A DNA stretch of 64,000 nt from Pseudevernia furfuracea (taxonomy: Eukaryota; Ascomycota; Lecanoromycetes; Lecanorales; Parmeliaceae): positions 1,116,001 to 1,180,000 of the forward strand of contig JAIUPT010000038.1 of the NCBI GenBank assembly GCA_022315425.1. The letters are read 5' to 3'. Shown piece by piece: positions 1 to 11,764 of the stretch; position 1 is the stretch's first letter; each line of letters begins with the position of its first letter. The translations under genes and the position numbers were made by a program. Under the pieces are notes generated by a model. The model had not been told where the DNA came from and did no database searches. It worked only from the letters and a program-made list of their open reading frames with translations.

Positions 1-2
1 CG

Positions 3-1921
3 CACTTTGGTGATGTGAGCCGCAGTGTTTCCCAAAACAAATCAATGGATCAAGATGCTACGGGACTGCTCGCCTTCGGTAAAGGCGACGGTGGAGGCGG
101 TCCAACCTTCGAGATGCTCGAAAAGCTCCGAAGGTGTCGAGGTTTGAGTGACACCACAGGTCTCTTGCCTCGAGTCCAAATGGGTGCCTCCGTAGAAGAC
201 TTTTTCGACAGATTAGAGAAGAAAGCGGAGGAGGGTACTAAGTTCGTGACATGGTACGGTGAGCTGTACTTCGAACTGCATAGAGGATGTTATACCACCC
301 AAGCAAACAACAAGTGGAACAATAGGAAAACCGAAATCATGATGCACGACATCGAGTATCTCGCGACGTTGGCTACTATTAAAGACAGCTCTTACAAATA
401 TCCAAAGAAAGACATCGATGATATTTGGGAGAATACACTCTTGTGTCAATTTCATGACTGTCTACCGGGCAGCGCGATCGAGATGTGCTACAGGGATTCG
501 GATAAATTGTACGAGTATGGTTTCAAGACTGGCGAGAAGCTGATGAAGGATGCATTGTCTGTCCTCAACTTTACCAGACAAGACTCGGGCAAAGGTAGCA
601 TGACTGCGATCAATACCCTTCCATGGTCACGATCAGAGATCGTCAAGCTCCCCCAGGTCATGGAGTCGAAAGACTTGGAATATGCCCTTATACAGGGCGG
701 TCCCGGGGTAATCAAGGTCGAGCCATTGACAGCAAAGGATGCCAGGTCAAGAGCGTCTATCAAAGAGATCAAGCAAGGCGTATTCCAGCTATCGAACGCT
801 CGCTACAAGGTAGAAGTGGAAGGCGGCAGTATCACTTCCCTGATCGACCTTTCTGTGAACCGCGAAATCATCGTCAAGGGAGGCAAGGCAAATCAGCTCG
901 TCATCTTCGATGACAAGCCTTTGTATTGGCAAGCCTGGGATGTCGAGATTTACCATCTAGAGACCCGTAAAGAATTGCTGTCCGGCTCAAGCCGAATCGT
1001 TGAGGACGGTCCTCATATGGTCAGCCTGGTCACGGAGACCAAAATCAGCGAGAAAAGCTGGATCAAAACCACGATAAGTCTGGCAGCAAGCGTCGATGAC
1101 CAGCCTTCTTATATCGAGATGGCTAGCGAGATTGAATGGCGAGAGACGATGAAATTTCTCAAAGTGGAATTTCCAGTCGACATCGTGAATACGGAAGCCT
1201 CCTACGAGACGCAATTTGGAATCATTCGGCGACCTACTCACTACAATACCAGCTGGGATACGGCCAAATTCGAAGTCTGCTGCCATAAATGGGCCGATCT
1301 TTCAGAGCATGGTTATGGCGTTTCCATCATGAACGATAGCAAGCACGGCTTTGCAACATGTGGAAATATGATGCGTCTCTCTCTTTTACGAGCGCCAAAA
1401 GCACCGGACGCACATGCTGATATGGGTAATTCCATTGCACAGACAATTCCCAACATTTGAACCCTTCCACTAACACCTCCGCAGGCCGCCACTACGTCCG
1501 CTACGCCATTCTCCCCCACGCCGGTCCGCTCGACTCACGCACAGTTCGCACAGCCCGAAATTTCAACACGCCAATGAAGATATACTCCCATCCTTCCGCG
1601 TCGACCGCATCCTCGTTGCTTTCTAGCATCACTCTCCACGGCTCGCCAGCGCTAATCCTAGATACCATCAAACGCGGCGAAGATGATGAGGACGTGTCTC
1701 GCGGCGAGCTATCTAAGCGCAAGGGCAGAAGTATCGTTCTTAGAGTCTACGAAAGTTTGGGTGGTAAGGCTAGAGGCACAATCAAGACGTCGTTGGCGGT
1801 CAAGAAGGTCTGCAGGACAAATCTACTCGAGGATGATGAGGACGAAGTGGAGATCAAGAATGGGGAGATTGCAATTGAGCTGAGAGCTTTTGAGGTGGCA
1901 ACTTACCGCCTGCAATTGTGA
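3..1921 (+). CDS. AMS1: Vacuolar alpha-mannosidase, GH38, 5'-truncated by window edge
   Basis: Exons 3-1425 and 1485-1921; the 59-nt intron (1426-1484) restores the frame across G-R-H-Y-V-R-Y. The reading frame is open to the left edge, so roughly the first 450 residues of a protein of about 1,080, including most of the catalytic domain, lie outside. What remains (619 codons) carries the helical middle domain, with the block W-Y-G-E-L-Y-F-E-L-H-R-G-C-Y-T-T near residue 80 and Q-F-H-D-C-L-P-G-S near residue 145, then the beta-rich C-terminal domain ending Y-R-L-Q-L. These blocks are characteristic of family GH38 class II mannosidases of the Ams1/cytosolic type. In yeast Ams1 is delivered to the vacuole and trims free and glycoprotein-derived mannose. 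No signal peptide can be judged because the N-terminus is missing. Confidence 0.93.
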
Positions 1922-2397
1922 ACGACGATAAGAGGAGGTTCTGCATCAGGTTCAATGTTACGGGCATGAGATCGGATGGGTTGGGCTTCACGGGGAACAA
2001 GGGGTTATAATTGATTGGTGCCCGAGAAAAGCTTGTATCTATATAGCATACATCGATAGGTTCCAAAGTGTAAGCAAGCTGTGCGAATGACACTCAACTT
2101 GCTATTGTTCTTCTGACGCCAAAGAATGTCCACAAATCCTATAGGGTTAGGGCTATCCATTTGCCTGGTCTCACAGCTGGCTTCAATACGGGCTCACCTC
2201 ACAAATATTCCTAACGCGCAAGAAAAGCCCCTTGAGTCATATCACAGTTTAAAGAGACTGTCCAGCACATGCTTTTCAACCATACTTCTCCATAAGCCGT
2301 TGCCCCGTCTTGCCGGCAGCATCGAAGCCGACGCGCTCCCCTTCCACCTATGCAGCAGCAGCAACATACACACCTCGGCGCAATGTCGCAAGTAATT
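1922..2397. other. Intergenic: AMS1 3' side and kinase 5' leader
   Basis: No conserved reading frame is visible. It should hold the AMS1 terminator and the promoter of the kinase gene. Two further in-frame ATGs upstream of the chosen kinase start lie at 2350 and 2383. Confidence 0.5.
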
Positions 2398-3757
2398 ATG
2401 GATTTGCTCTACTCTCTTACAAACTGTTTCTTCTGCTTCCCTGGATCCCCGCAACTGAAGATAAATAATCGAAGTTTCAAGATGCAGCATCTATTAGGGG
2501 AGGTAAGTAGACCCGCCAGCTTCACAGCCCAGCGTTGAAAGGTCTAATTGTGAGCATTTAGGGAGGCTTCTCTTACGTCTATCTAGTGCAAGATACATCA
2601 ACATCCCAACTCTACGCCCTGAAGAAAATACGCTGTCCCTTCGGCCAAGAGTCCGTCTCGCTCGCCCTGAAAGAAGTGGAAGCCTATACCCTCTTCTCGC
2701 CCCATCCGAATATCATACATTCTGTCGATCACTCCGTAGTCTCTGCAAAAGACAAATCGGATCCCGGGGCTAAGACGGTGTACATACTCTTGCCATACTA
2801 TCGGAGGGGGAACCTCCAAGACGCCATGAACGCAAACCTGGTCAATCATACAAAGTTTCCAGAACGTAGGTTGATGATACTATTTCTGGGAGTGGCAAGG
2901 GCGCTGAAGGCGATGCATCAGTACGGAGTGAAAGGCGCGCCGGGAGGAGTAGCGTCGCAGAGGAAGGCAAAAGGTGTGCGGCAAGAGGCGGCTGAAGCAG
3001 ACCAAGATGCCGCGAAAAAGCATAAGCAACGGCGGCGGAGAGAAGAACCCAAGCGGGACCAGGAGGATGTAGAACAGGAACCGTTGATGGAGGGAGAGGT
3101 CACAAGGTCGCAAGAAGGGGTGGGGGAAGGAGAGCTACGAGCTTACGCGCATAGAGATATTAAACCTGGTATGTTGTGTATCCGGGTTTCGTAAATGGCT
3201 CACTGATATGCTTCACAGGCAACATTATGATTGCCGACGACGGCAAAACACCAATCCTAATGGACCTCGGTTCCCTCGCCCCTGCTCCAACCCTTATAAC
3301 ATCGCGCTCCCTCGCCCTCGCAGTTCAAGACACCGCCGCGGAGCACAGCACGATGCCCTACCGTGCCCCCGAACTCTTCGACGTCAAGACAGGCTCGGTC
3401 ATAGACACCAAGGTCGATATATGGAGCTTGGGGTGCACTTTGTACGCCTGTCTAACAGGCAAAAGCCCCTTTGAAGCAAGAAGTGAAGAGACAGGGGGGA
3501 GTCTGAGCATTTGTGTCTTGGGCGGAGATTGGAGGTTTCCAGATGAGGGCGCCAAGAGAGATGGGAAGGGCAAAGCAAAGGCCAACGGAGCGGCGGATGG
3601 GCCAGCGGAGGGGGGCATTAGTGATGGGGTGAAGGATGTTGTGCGGAGGTGTCTAAAGGTTGAGCCGGCGGAGAGGCCCGATATCGACGAATTGGTCGTA
3701 ATGGTAGAGGAGCTGCTGGGCAGGATGCCGGCGGATGATGAGAGGGATGAATTGTAA
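2398..3757 (+). CDS. ENV7: Serine/threonine kinase, Env7/STK16 (NAK) family
   Basis: Exons 2398-2502, 2562-3168 and 3219-3757 give 416 aa. The glycine loop G-E-G-G-F-S-Y-V is created by the first splice (E|GG), and the catalytic loop H-R-D-I-K-P-G-N by the second, so both introns are well supported. DLG replaces DFG, as is usual in NAK-family kinases, followed by M-P-Y-R-A-P-E-L and D-I-W-S-L-G-C-T-L-Y. The start at 2398 leaves a short N-terminus with two cysteines (residues 10 and 13), matching the palmitoylated N-terminus of STK16/Env7, which act at vacuolar or Golgi membranes. A basic/acidic low-complexity insert of about 65 residues precedes the catalytic loop, and a second glycine/alanine insert lies near the C-terminus. 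The kinase assignment is firm; the Env7 orthology is inferred from the family pattern. Confidence 0.9.
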
Positions 3758-3966
3758 GATGGTTGCGGAGGTTGCGCTCTGTTTTCGCATGAGCGGAGCA
3801 CTGATTCGGCGGATTTCCATGCCTCGAGCGCATTTAGGATACCAGCAAAGGTATCATAAAAGGTCAAATATATCATCTATCAAAATCTACCTTGGCTTCC
3901 CCAGAGTTGTTTCGGGATTAAGAATATGACATCCTTTAATTATCTACCTAACGCACCCCACTCCTA

Positions 3967-4781
3967 TCAACAAAATCTCCTCTCGAACTCCCCAAAAAGC
4001 TTTGGACTAATCTCATCACTACTATCCCCCTCTACCCTCCACAGCACCCCTTGTCTCTCATAATGCGAAAGCAATGGCTCACTGGTCTCCTCGAATTTCT
4101 TCAGTCTGGCCTTCCAAGTCTCCTCCCCATCATCCTCCCGCTTCGTCAGCGATTCCCCCGTCACATCATCCCTCCCCTCCACCCTCGGTTTATTGAAACC
4201 CGTATTATAAACCCTCCCACTCGCAGCATGCACCCATCGATCCGCTATTCTACCCAGAATGATGTTGACCGGGGTGATTAGCGACACGACGAGGTTTATA
4301 GGGATCAGTGAGTCGAGTTTTGACGCTTGAGGCGAGGTGCGGGGGAAGCCATCGAGGATGAATGAGGCGCTGGGGGAGGAGGAGGGGAGGGCGGGGGCGG
4401 CATTGGTGAGGGAGGTGCTTGGTGGGATCCAAGATTTGGATTTCAGTTCAGAGAGGATGAGGCGGAGAATCATGTCGTCGGGGACTAGGGAACCAGATTG
4501 CATGTGGGATTCTGCTTCTTGGCCTGCGATAGCAATGCTGTTAGAGGCGCCCATGTACCATGGGGGCGATGCCAGCTGGAAGACATAACGCCCACTGAAG
4601 GGGAATGGGGCTTACCCAAGGGTGTTTTGTTGCGGACAGCATTGCGCAAAAGGTCCCCAGAACTCACAGCGGACAATTGAGGAAAACGTTTCATGAGCCG
4701 TTCCGCCTGTGTTCCTTTACCGACGCCAGGCGCACCGACCAAAATGATGCGAGCGGCGCGTTTGAACTCCTTAGTGGCCAT
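3967..4781 (-). CDS. ADK2: Adenylate kinase, AK3-type (mitochondrial GTP:AMP phosphotransferase)
   Basis: Exons 4781-4616 and 4523-3967 (240 aa), joined through a 92-nt intron that reconstitutes L-G-Q-E-A. The P-loop G-A-P-G-V-G-K-G-T lies at residues 16-24, followed by S-S-G-D-L-L-R, the AMP-binding D-G-F-P-R-T and the catalytic R-W-V-H. The LID is the long form without zinc cysteines (G-R-V-Y-N-T-G-F-N-K-P, then D-D-V-T-G-E-S-L and R-E-D-D), as in mitochondrial AK3/Adk2, which phosphorylates AMP with GTP in the matrix. A serine/alanine/proline-rich insert of about 20 residues sits in the NMP-binding region. The gene converges on the kinase gene, with 209 bp between the stop codons. A cytosolic adenylate kinase is less likely because of the LID sequence. 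Confidence 0.92.
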
Positions 4782-5851
4782 TCGAATGCAATATGTAGGT
4801 ACGCGGAGCGGACGAGTACTGTAGGTGGGCTTTTGGAGGGGGGTCCGGATTTGAGACGCTGCCTGTGGCAGCGGGAGAAGCTCGAAGCCTCTGGACGTTA
4901 TATACTACAGCCTCATGATGAGATTGTAAAGAGGCATGTACCTATGTACAAAGAGAGAAATAGAAGCGCAACAGTGTGAAAGTCGTTGACGGTAGATTAG
5001 ATCAGTAGAAGACGTGGGAAAGTGGCTCGAGTGCAGGTTCGGCCAAGACTTTTCGGGCCATCGCCGATAGCTTAGAGTAGCGTAAATAACCTCAGGTGGT
5101 TCACAAAATATCCTTCTCCGATCACCAGTGGTTCCGTAAAAGCCTGTCGAAGATCGCTTGAGAAACTCGTTGGCTAATAGCCACTTCTTCCAATCCTGAA
5201 CGACAGCAGCTTGCCTTCGTTTATGATGCAGGCTTTGAGCGAAGAGCCTTGGGTATTGAAAGCTCTAGAAGAAGAAGCCTATGGGCACCCTCTTCGTACA
5301 CTCCTTGGAACTAGCCACTCCATGTTGCTCTAGAGCTTATAAGTCGACTTTTCTGGCCCAAAATGGTACGGTGACTGGGGCATGGTAGCGGTCGAGGAAT
5401 AAACTGCCACAAAAGTTGGCACCAGTGTATTGATGACTGATGTTTGTGTGCAGACTCCAGCTTCAAGCCGGATGGCTTACTATGGTAGCCATCAAATGTG
5501 ACCTTAGATGAGTGTCTTGTTCAGTTGCCTAGGTAGGGTTTTCGTTTTCAGTTGCTTCTGCTCATGCTCTTGATATGCGGAGCTTTCAAACGAAAAAGTA
5601 GGATACCTTAGTTCAACGACCAATACAAAAATACCGGGCCGACAGCGCGACCGAGGACGGCCCAAAAGTCCCTGAGCCAGGGGAGCAAGGCAAATCTTTT
5701 AGGATATCTCCATCATCACATCACTCTACCTTACTTATTACTCGTACTAGTACATATCCATCGATATTTGCAAACACAAACATAGCCTATAATCAGATCG
5801 CTGTTGCTGCGAAGCTACGAAAAATCCGCCTCTCTCCGTCATCTCCCTGAT
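4782..5851. other. Intergenic, about 1.07 kb, between divergent ADK2 and LETM1 genes
   Basis: I see no open frame with protein character and no RNA gene. It must contain both promoters. No TATA box or repeated operator could be singled out with confidence. Confidence 0.5.
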
Positions 5852-7611
5852 ATGAGCGCGTCAGCAAGAGCCGTCCAGAATGCTTCTGCGCGACAGACGC
5901 TCCGTAGCGGTGGTGGGGCTCAAGCAATAATGGATATCGGTAGAGGTTCAAACTGACATATTACGTAGGCGTGCTGCCTTTGAGGAACGCCTTCACTCCT
6001 TCCTCCGCTCACTCCGCATTCCTGCGGCGCAATGTCAGAGATCTACCACCACAACTTCGAGCGCTCGCCATACTCCTTCCTCGACGAGGCTACGCTACAG
6101 AGACTTCAACAAACGGTGGTCCAGGGTCGGGGTTTCCACCTCCAGGCTTCAACGCAGAGCAAGCCAAGAAGCCACTTCCACCAGATGAATCAAAGAAACC
6201 ATCTGCATCAAAAGTCGCGTCAGATGTAGCGTCATCAATTACCGACCAGACGACAGTGGGAAAAGCCGAAGGAGAAGTCACTGGGGTCGCAAAGACAAAA
6301 GCCATGGAAGATAGGAGCCTGAACGAGCTCGCTGCGGACAAGGCAGCAGCAGCCAAAGTAGAGGAGAAGAAGCTGGCAGAGTCCAAAAAAGAGCAACCGA
6401 AGTTGTCACTATGGGGAAAGGTAAAGCGAGAGGCACATCACTACTGGGATGGGACGAAGCTGCTTGCTACCGAAGTCAGGATCAGTACGAAGCTCGCCGT
6501 GAAAATGGCGGCTGGATACGAGCTCAGCCGAAGAGAAAACCGGCAGTTGCAACGTACAGTACAGGATTTGGGTCGGCTTGTTCCATTCTCCGTCTTCGTA
6601 ATAGTCCCATTTGCTGAACTCCTGCTCCCGGTAGCCCTCAAGCTTTTCCCCAATCTTTTGCCAAGCACCTACGAAGGCCAAACGTCAAAGGACAAGAAAG
6701 CAAGTCATCTCCGAACAACGCGTAAGGAGGTCAGCAACTTCCTAAGGGACACACTGAAGGAGACTGGTCTACCGGTCAGCGCAGTCAATGCACAGAAGGA
6801 AGGGTTCACAGAGTTCTTCAGGAAAGTACGCGCCACTGGAGAGTCACCCACTCATGCGGATGTCGTCAAAGTCTGCAAGATCTTCAAGGACGATCTCACG
6901 CTTGATAACTTGTCTCGCCCGCAACTGGTCGGCATGACCAAGTATATGAATCTCAATGCTTTTGGCACCGACATGATGCTACGGTACGCGATCCGACATC
7001 GCATGCGCCAGATCAAGCGCGACGACCGTGCCATTTCCGATGAAGGCGTCGATAGTCTTTCTGTCCCGGAACTTCAAATGGCCTGTGCTTCTCGAGGTCT
7101 TCGAACTCACGGCATGAGCCCTGGCCGCCTACGAGATGATCTTCAGATGTGGCTTGACCTGCGTCTGAAGTATGGCGTCCCGTCCACGCTACTTGTCCTG
7201 AGCAATGCCTTCATGTACACTCAAGGCAAAGACTCGGAGATCGCGTCTCAAATGGACTCTTTACAAGCTGTGCTCTCATCCATCCCTGAGGAACTCTTCC
7301 ATGAGATCGAGCTTGAGGTTCACAATGCAGAAGGTGCTGCAACGAACAAGCAGAGACTCGAGGTTCTCAAGGAGCAACAGGAATTGATCGAAGAAGAAAA
7401 CGAGCAAAATGAGGAGAACGGTGATTCGGGCATGTCATCGCCAAAGGATAACGAGAATATTGACGAAGAAGATCAGAGGAAAGCTAACGCTAGGGCTGAG
7501 CAGGAAAAAGGGGAGGGCCAGGCCAATGAAGCGGCTGAGGCCGAGAGAGATGCTGGCGAGGTGGATAAGCAGGAACAGCATGAGAAAACGGACACAGGAA
7601 AGAAGCAGTGA
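5852..7611 (+). CDS. MDM38: LETM1-domain mitochondrial inner-membrane protein (Mdm38-like)
   Basis: Exons 5852-5903 and 5969-7611 give 564 aa. The main frame has no ATG at its 5' end, so a short first exon is proposed: ATG at 5852, donor GTAGCG at 5904, branch CTGAC, acceptor at 5968. A rival donor at 5940 would leave an implausible 29-nt intron. An arginine-rich presequence ends near R-R-G-Y-A. The LETM1 core starts at W-G-K-V-K-R-E-A-H-H-Y-W-D-G-T-K and holds one membrane segment (L-V-P-F-S-V-F-V-I-V-P-F-A-E-L-L-L-P), then a ribosome-binding-like helical domain. The C-terminus is a long Glu/Lys-rich coiled region. LETM1/Mdm38 proteins act in K+/H+ exchange and in coupling mitoribosomes to the inner membrane. 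Family call firm, first exon tentative. Confidence 0.9.
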
Positions 7612-7704
7612 GGAGAATCTTGCCCTTCAGCCTACGCGTTTTCGAATATAAATCGCATTCGGTGGGCGCAAAAATAGCATAGAACTCTAGACTCAATAAT
7701 TATA

Positions 7705-8324
7705 TCATTTCCGGCAGAGCTGAACCGCTTGTGACAGTCTTTCCTCTTCATTTTCAACATACGTTCCCAGCGTTATGAACGGGACACCGATTTCGAATGT
7801 GCCTATCACTGCATACCGTTCAGGGCCACATAACACACCACCAAGGACATTGAACGTCGCAGTCGACCGAGGCCGAAACTCCGAGACACTTTGTCCACTT
7901 AGACCTCAGTCGGTCAAAATTCTCAGCTTACATCAGTTGCTCGGAGACAATACCCCTGGGCAAACTCCGAAGATGCTGTCCGGCGTGATGGGCATTGGCT
8001 ATCGCTCGATAGTTGAGCGTCTTCCGCCTCTCGAGCGAGCCGACTGTGAACATATTTTCCGAACACACAAAGACCAGGAGACTAATCTCGGGATTTACAA
8101 CCGGGATGTCACGAGTACAGAGGCTAAGCAAAATCGTTGGTGACCGTCGGTAGAGTATACAGAAGGACGGGACATTTATGCAGCGCAAGCTTGCGTCTCA
8201 CGGGAACACAGTGCTCGCTAGAGGGAAGAAGAAAAGTAGCCAGAAGTTGAAGGCGTGTATCCTGCAGGTCGAGCCAGCAATTTGTCAGCATAGATGGTCC
8301 AATGTGAACATTCACTACACACAT
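7705..8324 (-). CDS. Candidate small split gene, unrecognised product
   Basis: Proposed exons 8324-8161, 8123-7954 and 7904-7705 (177 aa), joined by introns of 37 and 49 nt with GT-AG ends. Both splices keep the frame. The last exon has the most protein-like stretch (G-P-E-R-Y-A-V-I-G-T-F-E-I-G-V-P). No family is recognised and the upstream exons are rich in Leu, Arg, Cys and Ser, as chance frames often are. An overlapping plus-strand frame (7775-8143) is the main competitor. Treat as a hypothesis. Confidence 0.25.
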
Positions 8325-9218
8325 GAAGGGTCAGAGGCAGCTCGCAAGTAGAGATTCATCAACGGATCCAGCGTTAAATTTGGTTGTGCTGCAATACCAT
8401 GGGACATCTGTACTGGCGGACGTAAAATTCTCCGCTAGACACAGTGCCGGATCTGCAGTCATGTTTGGGGCAGAAGATGATGTATCAGCTGGGAAAATAG
8501 TGCTGCATCGTACGCACCACATGTCGAAGATGGATCCAATTATGTTCCCTTCCATGAGAATCGGATGGGAGAGGAATGCGTTCTGTCATCAAGATAAGGC
8601 ATACAGTATGAGTGCAATTTGAACGAGTTGCGTAACGTCAGGCAAAACAAAGCAGGAAAGATAGAGACAGCATTAGCCAGTCTCATACCCCCTGCAGCCT
8701 GCAGGTCAAGTACCTCCAAGTGTATGCACTATGCAGAAATCTAGAAATTTAGAAATTCCGTCTACTTATACCTATCTGCCCATCATGATTCTTCACACTC
8801 GCTTACTTAATGGTCTAGATAGTACCTTGGTGTTTTTTGATAAGTGAACAGCTATCCGTACTTATATAAGGTACTCTACCAAATATTCAAGTGCCTTTTC
8901 GATAAGGCGCGCTAAACCTGCAACGCCGAAAGCGTTCTAGCCCTTTTCCGTCAACTTGTCGACTTCCTATGTTCATTTTCTCTCGGTGTTCTCTGTGAGA
9001 CGAAGCGCAGTCGCAGTCCTCTTCTGAGCTGGATCGCTGGCGCCATCTCTCTTTTTGGGAGGGGGTTGAATGCCGACCGGTTCGAGCAATATATATCTTC
9101 AGTCGTTCCTTCTATTCACATCTAGCCCTCGAGCCTTATAATCAACACTGAATATCTCATTCCTCCCAATTCTAACAACTACCAAAGCTGATTCTCAACC
9201 CTATCAACTCAGATCAAA
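8325..9218. other. Intergenic: 5' region of the CCCH/Smr gene
   Basis: No supported gene. A TATA-like ATATATAT lies at about 9088-9096, some 125 nt before the start codon, followed by a pyrimidine-rich leader, which is usual for fungal promoters. A minus-strand open frame at 8331-8555 was noted but could not be joined to anything. Confidence 0.45.
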
Positions 9219-11539
9219 ATGGTCTCTGACGCGCTTTACGACTTGTCCCTGTCTGTTCTCGAGGATAAGACTCTCGAAGAGGAAGAAAAGACGGAGAAGT
9301 TGGAGGAGCTTGTTCAGAAGGAGCTGTCACTATCTGGCCAACCTCTGGAAGACGCCGTACTTTCTATCCTTTGGCGCTTTCGAGACTCGAATGCTCCCTC
9401 TGTTGCATCTCCGCCTGTTCGCCACACGATCATTCGACGCAACTCGCCCGCGCCATGGCAAATCCCCCGCTCCTCCACCCCTGTGTCACCTGCTCTCAGC
9501 AGAGCGAGTCCGGCCCCTCCACCAGGCTTCGGTGCTGTACCCCCAGGATTTATGAGATCGAAGTCGTACGGCGGAAGCCCATTTGGTTCTCCCCGCCCGT
9601 CGCCTCGACTGGCCTTCGCCAGCCCAATACCCCACAGTCCGAGCTTGAATTCTTACGAGTTTAGTGAGCCAAACGTGGAACGAAATGAGTACGGAGACTA
9701 TGGTAGTGATACGGTGGACTGGTTGGTCAACGAAGACTCGGCTAGTAGGCCATCTTCTTCCGGTGCTGGCAGCGCTTCAGAAAGCGGACTGAACGCTGCG
9801 GCTGCTTCCTGGATCCAGCCTCAGCAGAATGAGATGTCTCCGTACGATATGCTACGTTCAGTGATGGGCGATGGAAAATCGGACGAGGAGATCGAGGGCG
9901 CTCTAGAAGCCAGTGGATACGATCTGAGTACAACGCTCATGAACCTGATGGGGACCAAGGGAGGATACCAGCAAGAGCAAAGCTATTTTCCGGAGAATGA
10001 CGGCCAAATTCTCATTGGAAAATCCATGATGCCGAGTGAGCCCATAACGATCGATCAGACCGAGCGTGGCCGCAGCAACATAGTCTGCAAATATTGGCTG
10101 TCCAATGGAAATTGTTTACGGGCAGACTGCCGATTCAGTCATGACCTAAGCAGCCACATCTGCAAGTATGCATTTGTTTCTAGGCTTTGATGGACCATAC
10201 TGATGATACAGGTACTGGGTGATGGGCAATTGCCTCGCAGGAGATTCCTGTATCTTCTCCCACGATCCAGCACTCCTCATGAAATCCATGAACCTCGGCG
10301 ACGCCACTATTGGCACGCCACCGCCGCAGCTTCATCCCAGCTTTCAGGTTCAAGACTATGATACGTTCCCAGCGCTTCAACCCACAGCAATGAACCAGTG
10401 GGCGCAATCGTCTTCGCCCAGTCAAACCAATTCATATAACTATTCAGGTTCTCAAGGTTCGAATAGTCATATGTCAACACCCCGACGTCACTTCGAGGCT
10501 AGAACTTCTTCAATGAATGGGATGTCATCTTCCTATGGCTCTTCTCATTCGCGCCCAACTAGCCGTCACCGTTCTCGTGATCCGACCCCCTCTCCTGCCA
10601 TTCCAGCCGTGGACGATACTGAAGCGTTTCCTTCGTTAGGAGCGGCTGGAATTAAAGTTGTCAAAAAGCATCACGGTAAACGTGGTGGTCATGGGCACGG
10701 CCATAGCAACAAAGAAAATTCACCTAACTCACTTGCTGATGTCGTTCGAATGTCTCCATCGCCCGCTCCAGGGCTGCTTCGAAAAGGCCTTATGAAGACG
10801 AAGAGCTACACCGGAAGCCTTGAGAATACTTTGGCTGCTAATGCGATACCAGCACCGCAGCATGTGCCATGGCTCGAGACAGGCGCCAAAGCGAATCAAG
10901 AGTACCTCAAGGCGCGGCAGGACGCGTTCAAGCATGGCGGTCTGCGCAACAAGTTTTTACAAAGGTGAGCAGGTCTCTAAACAATGTACACATTGGTTTT
11001 AATTATTTTGTAGCGCGGCCCAAGCTTGGAACCGTAACGATGCCAGAGCTGCGAAGGCTTTGAGTCTCCGTGGCCAATCTGAAAATGACTTGATGCGGAA
11101 AGCCCATCGGGAGGCCGCCCGAATCCTCTACGAAGAACGAAACAGGGACAGCTCTTCATCACAAGAAGTATATGTGGACTTGCACGGTTTACATCCGGAA
11201 GAAGCCGTGGAGTACCTTGAGCATGCCCTTGATCAGCATCAGAATTCCAGTCGCCCAGTGTACGCCATCACCGGCACAGGGCATCACAGCAAGAATGGCA
11301 AAGACAAGGTAGGAAAGGCCATCCGGAGTTGGTTGAGCGAGTGGAAGTATGCGTATCGGGAGTTTAGCGTGGCTGGGGACAATCTCGGTGGAATTCTTGG
11401 GGTGGACCCAAGAAGCTTTGACAAGAGCATGTTAGATGAGAAGAAGGGAGCTACTGAAGGAGCTAGGACGGACGAAAGCACAGAAGGAAAGATCAAGTTC
11501 GTGAAAGAGGTTCCCACTGGCCCTAAGAAAGCTGGGTAA
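9219..11539 (+). CDS. CCCH zinc-finger and Smr-domain protein
   Basis: Exons 9219-10165, 10212-10964 and 11014-11539 (741 aa). Order: acidic helical N-terminus; Ser/Pro-rich linker; a CUE/UBA-like helical segment near residues 205-245 (D-G-K-S-D-E-E-I-E-G-A-L); two CCCH fingers near 285-340, the second completed by the first splice (C-K|Y-W-V-M-G-N-C); a long disordered stretch; a DUF1771-type helix (A-W-N-R-N-D-A-R-A-A-K-A-L, then H-R-E-A-A-R-I-L-Y); and a C-terminal Smr domain with D-L-H-G-L-H-P-E-E-A and the glycine motif T-G-T-G-H-H-S. Smr domains preceded by a DUF1771 helix occur in N4BP2 and yeast Cue2, which cleaves mRNA at stalled ribosomes. A comparable mRNA-cleaving or RNA-binding role is inferred, not shown. 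Confidence 0.88.
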
Positions 11540-11764
11540 TGAAAGTAGGTAGAAAAATAAAACATAATACTAAAGTTGTAAGGCTGTATGTCATCTGTGT
11601 TTGTGAATTCCCTCTGTGATCCCAATTAATACTGATCGCCTCATTTCCAATTCATTCACACAACACTCACCATTTGTTTCCAACACCACTGGAGACTTCG
11701 ACAGGAGACGCAGCACTTGATCTTGATCTTTTGACACGAGGATCCTATTAAATTCGCTGACAAC

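Noticed and set aside
5940..5968. 29-nt intron as an alternative for the LETM1 gene
   Set aside because: In phase, but shorter than any other intron here; the 65-nt intron from 5904 with a CTGAC branch site is preferred.
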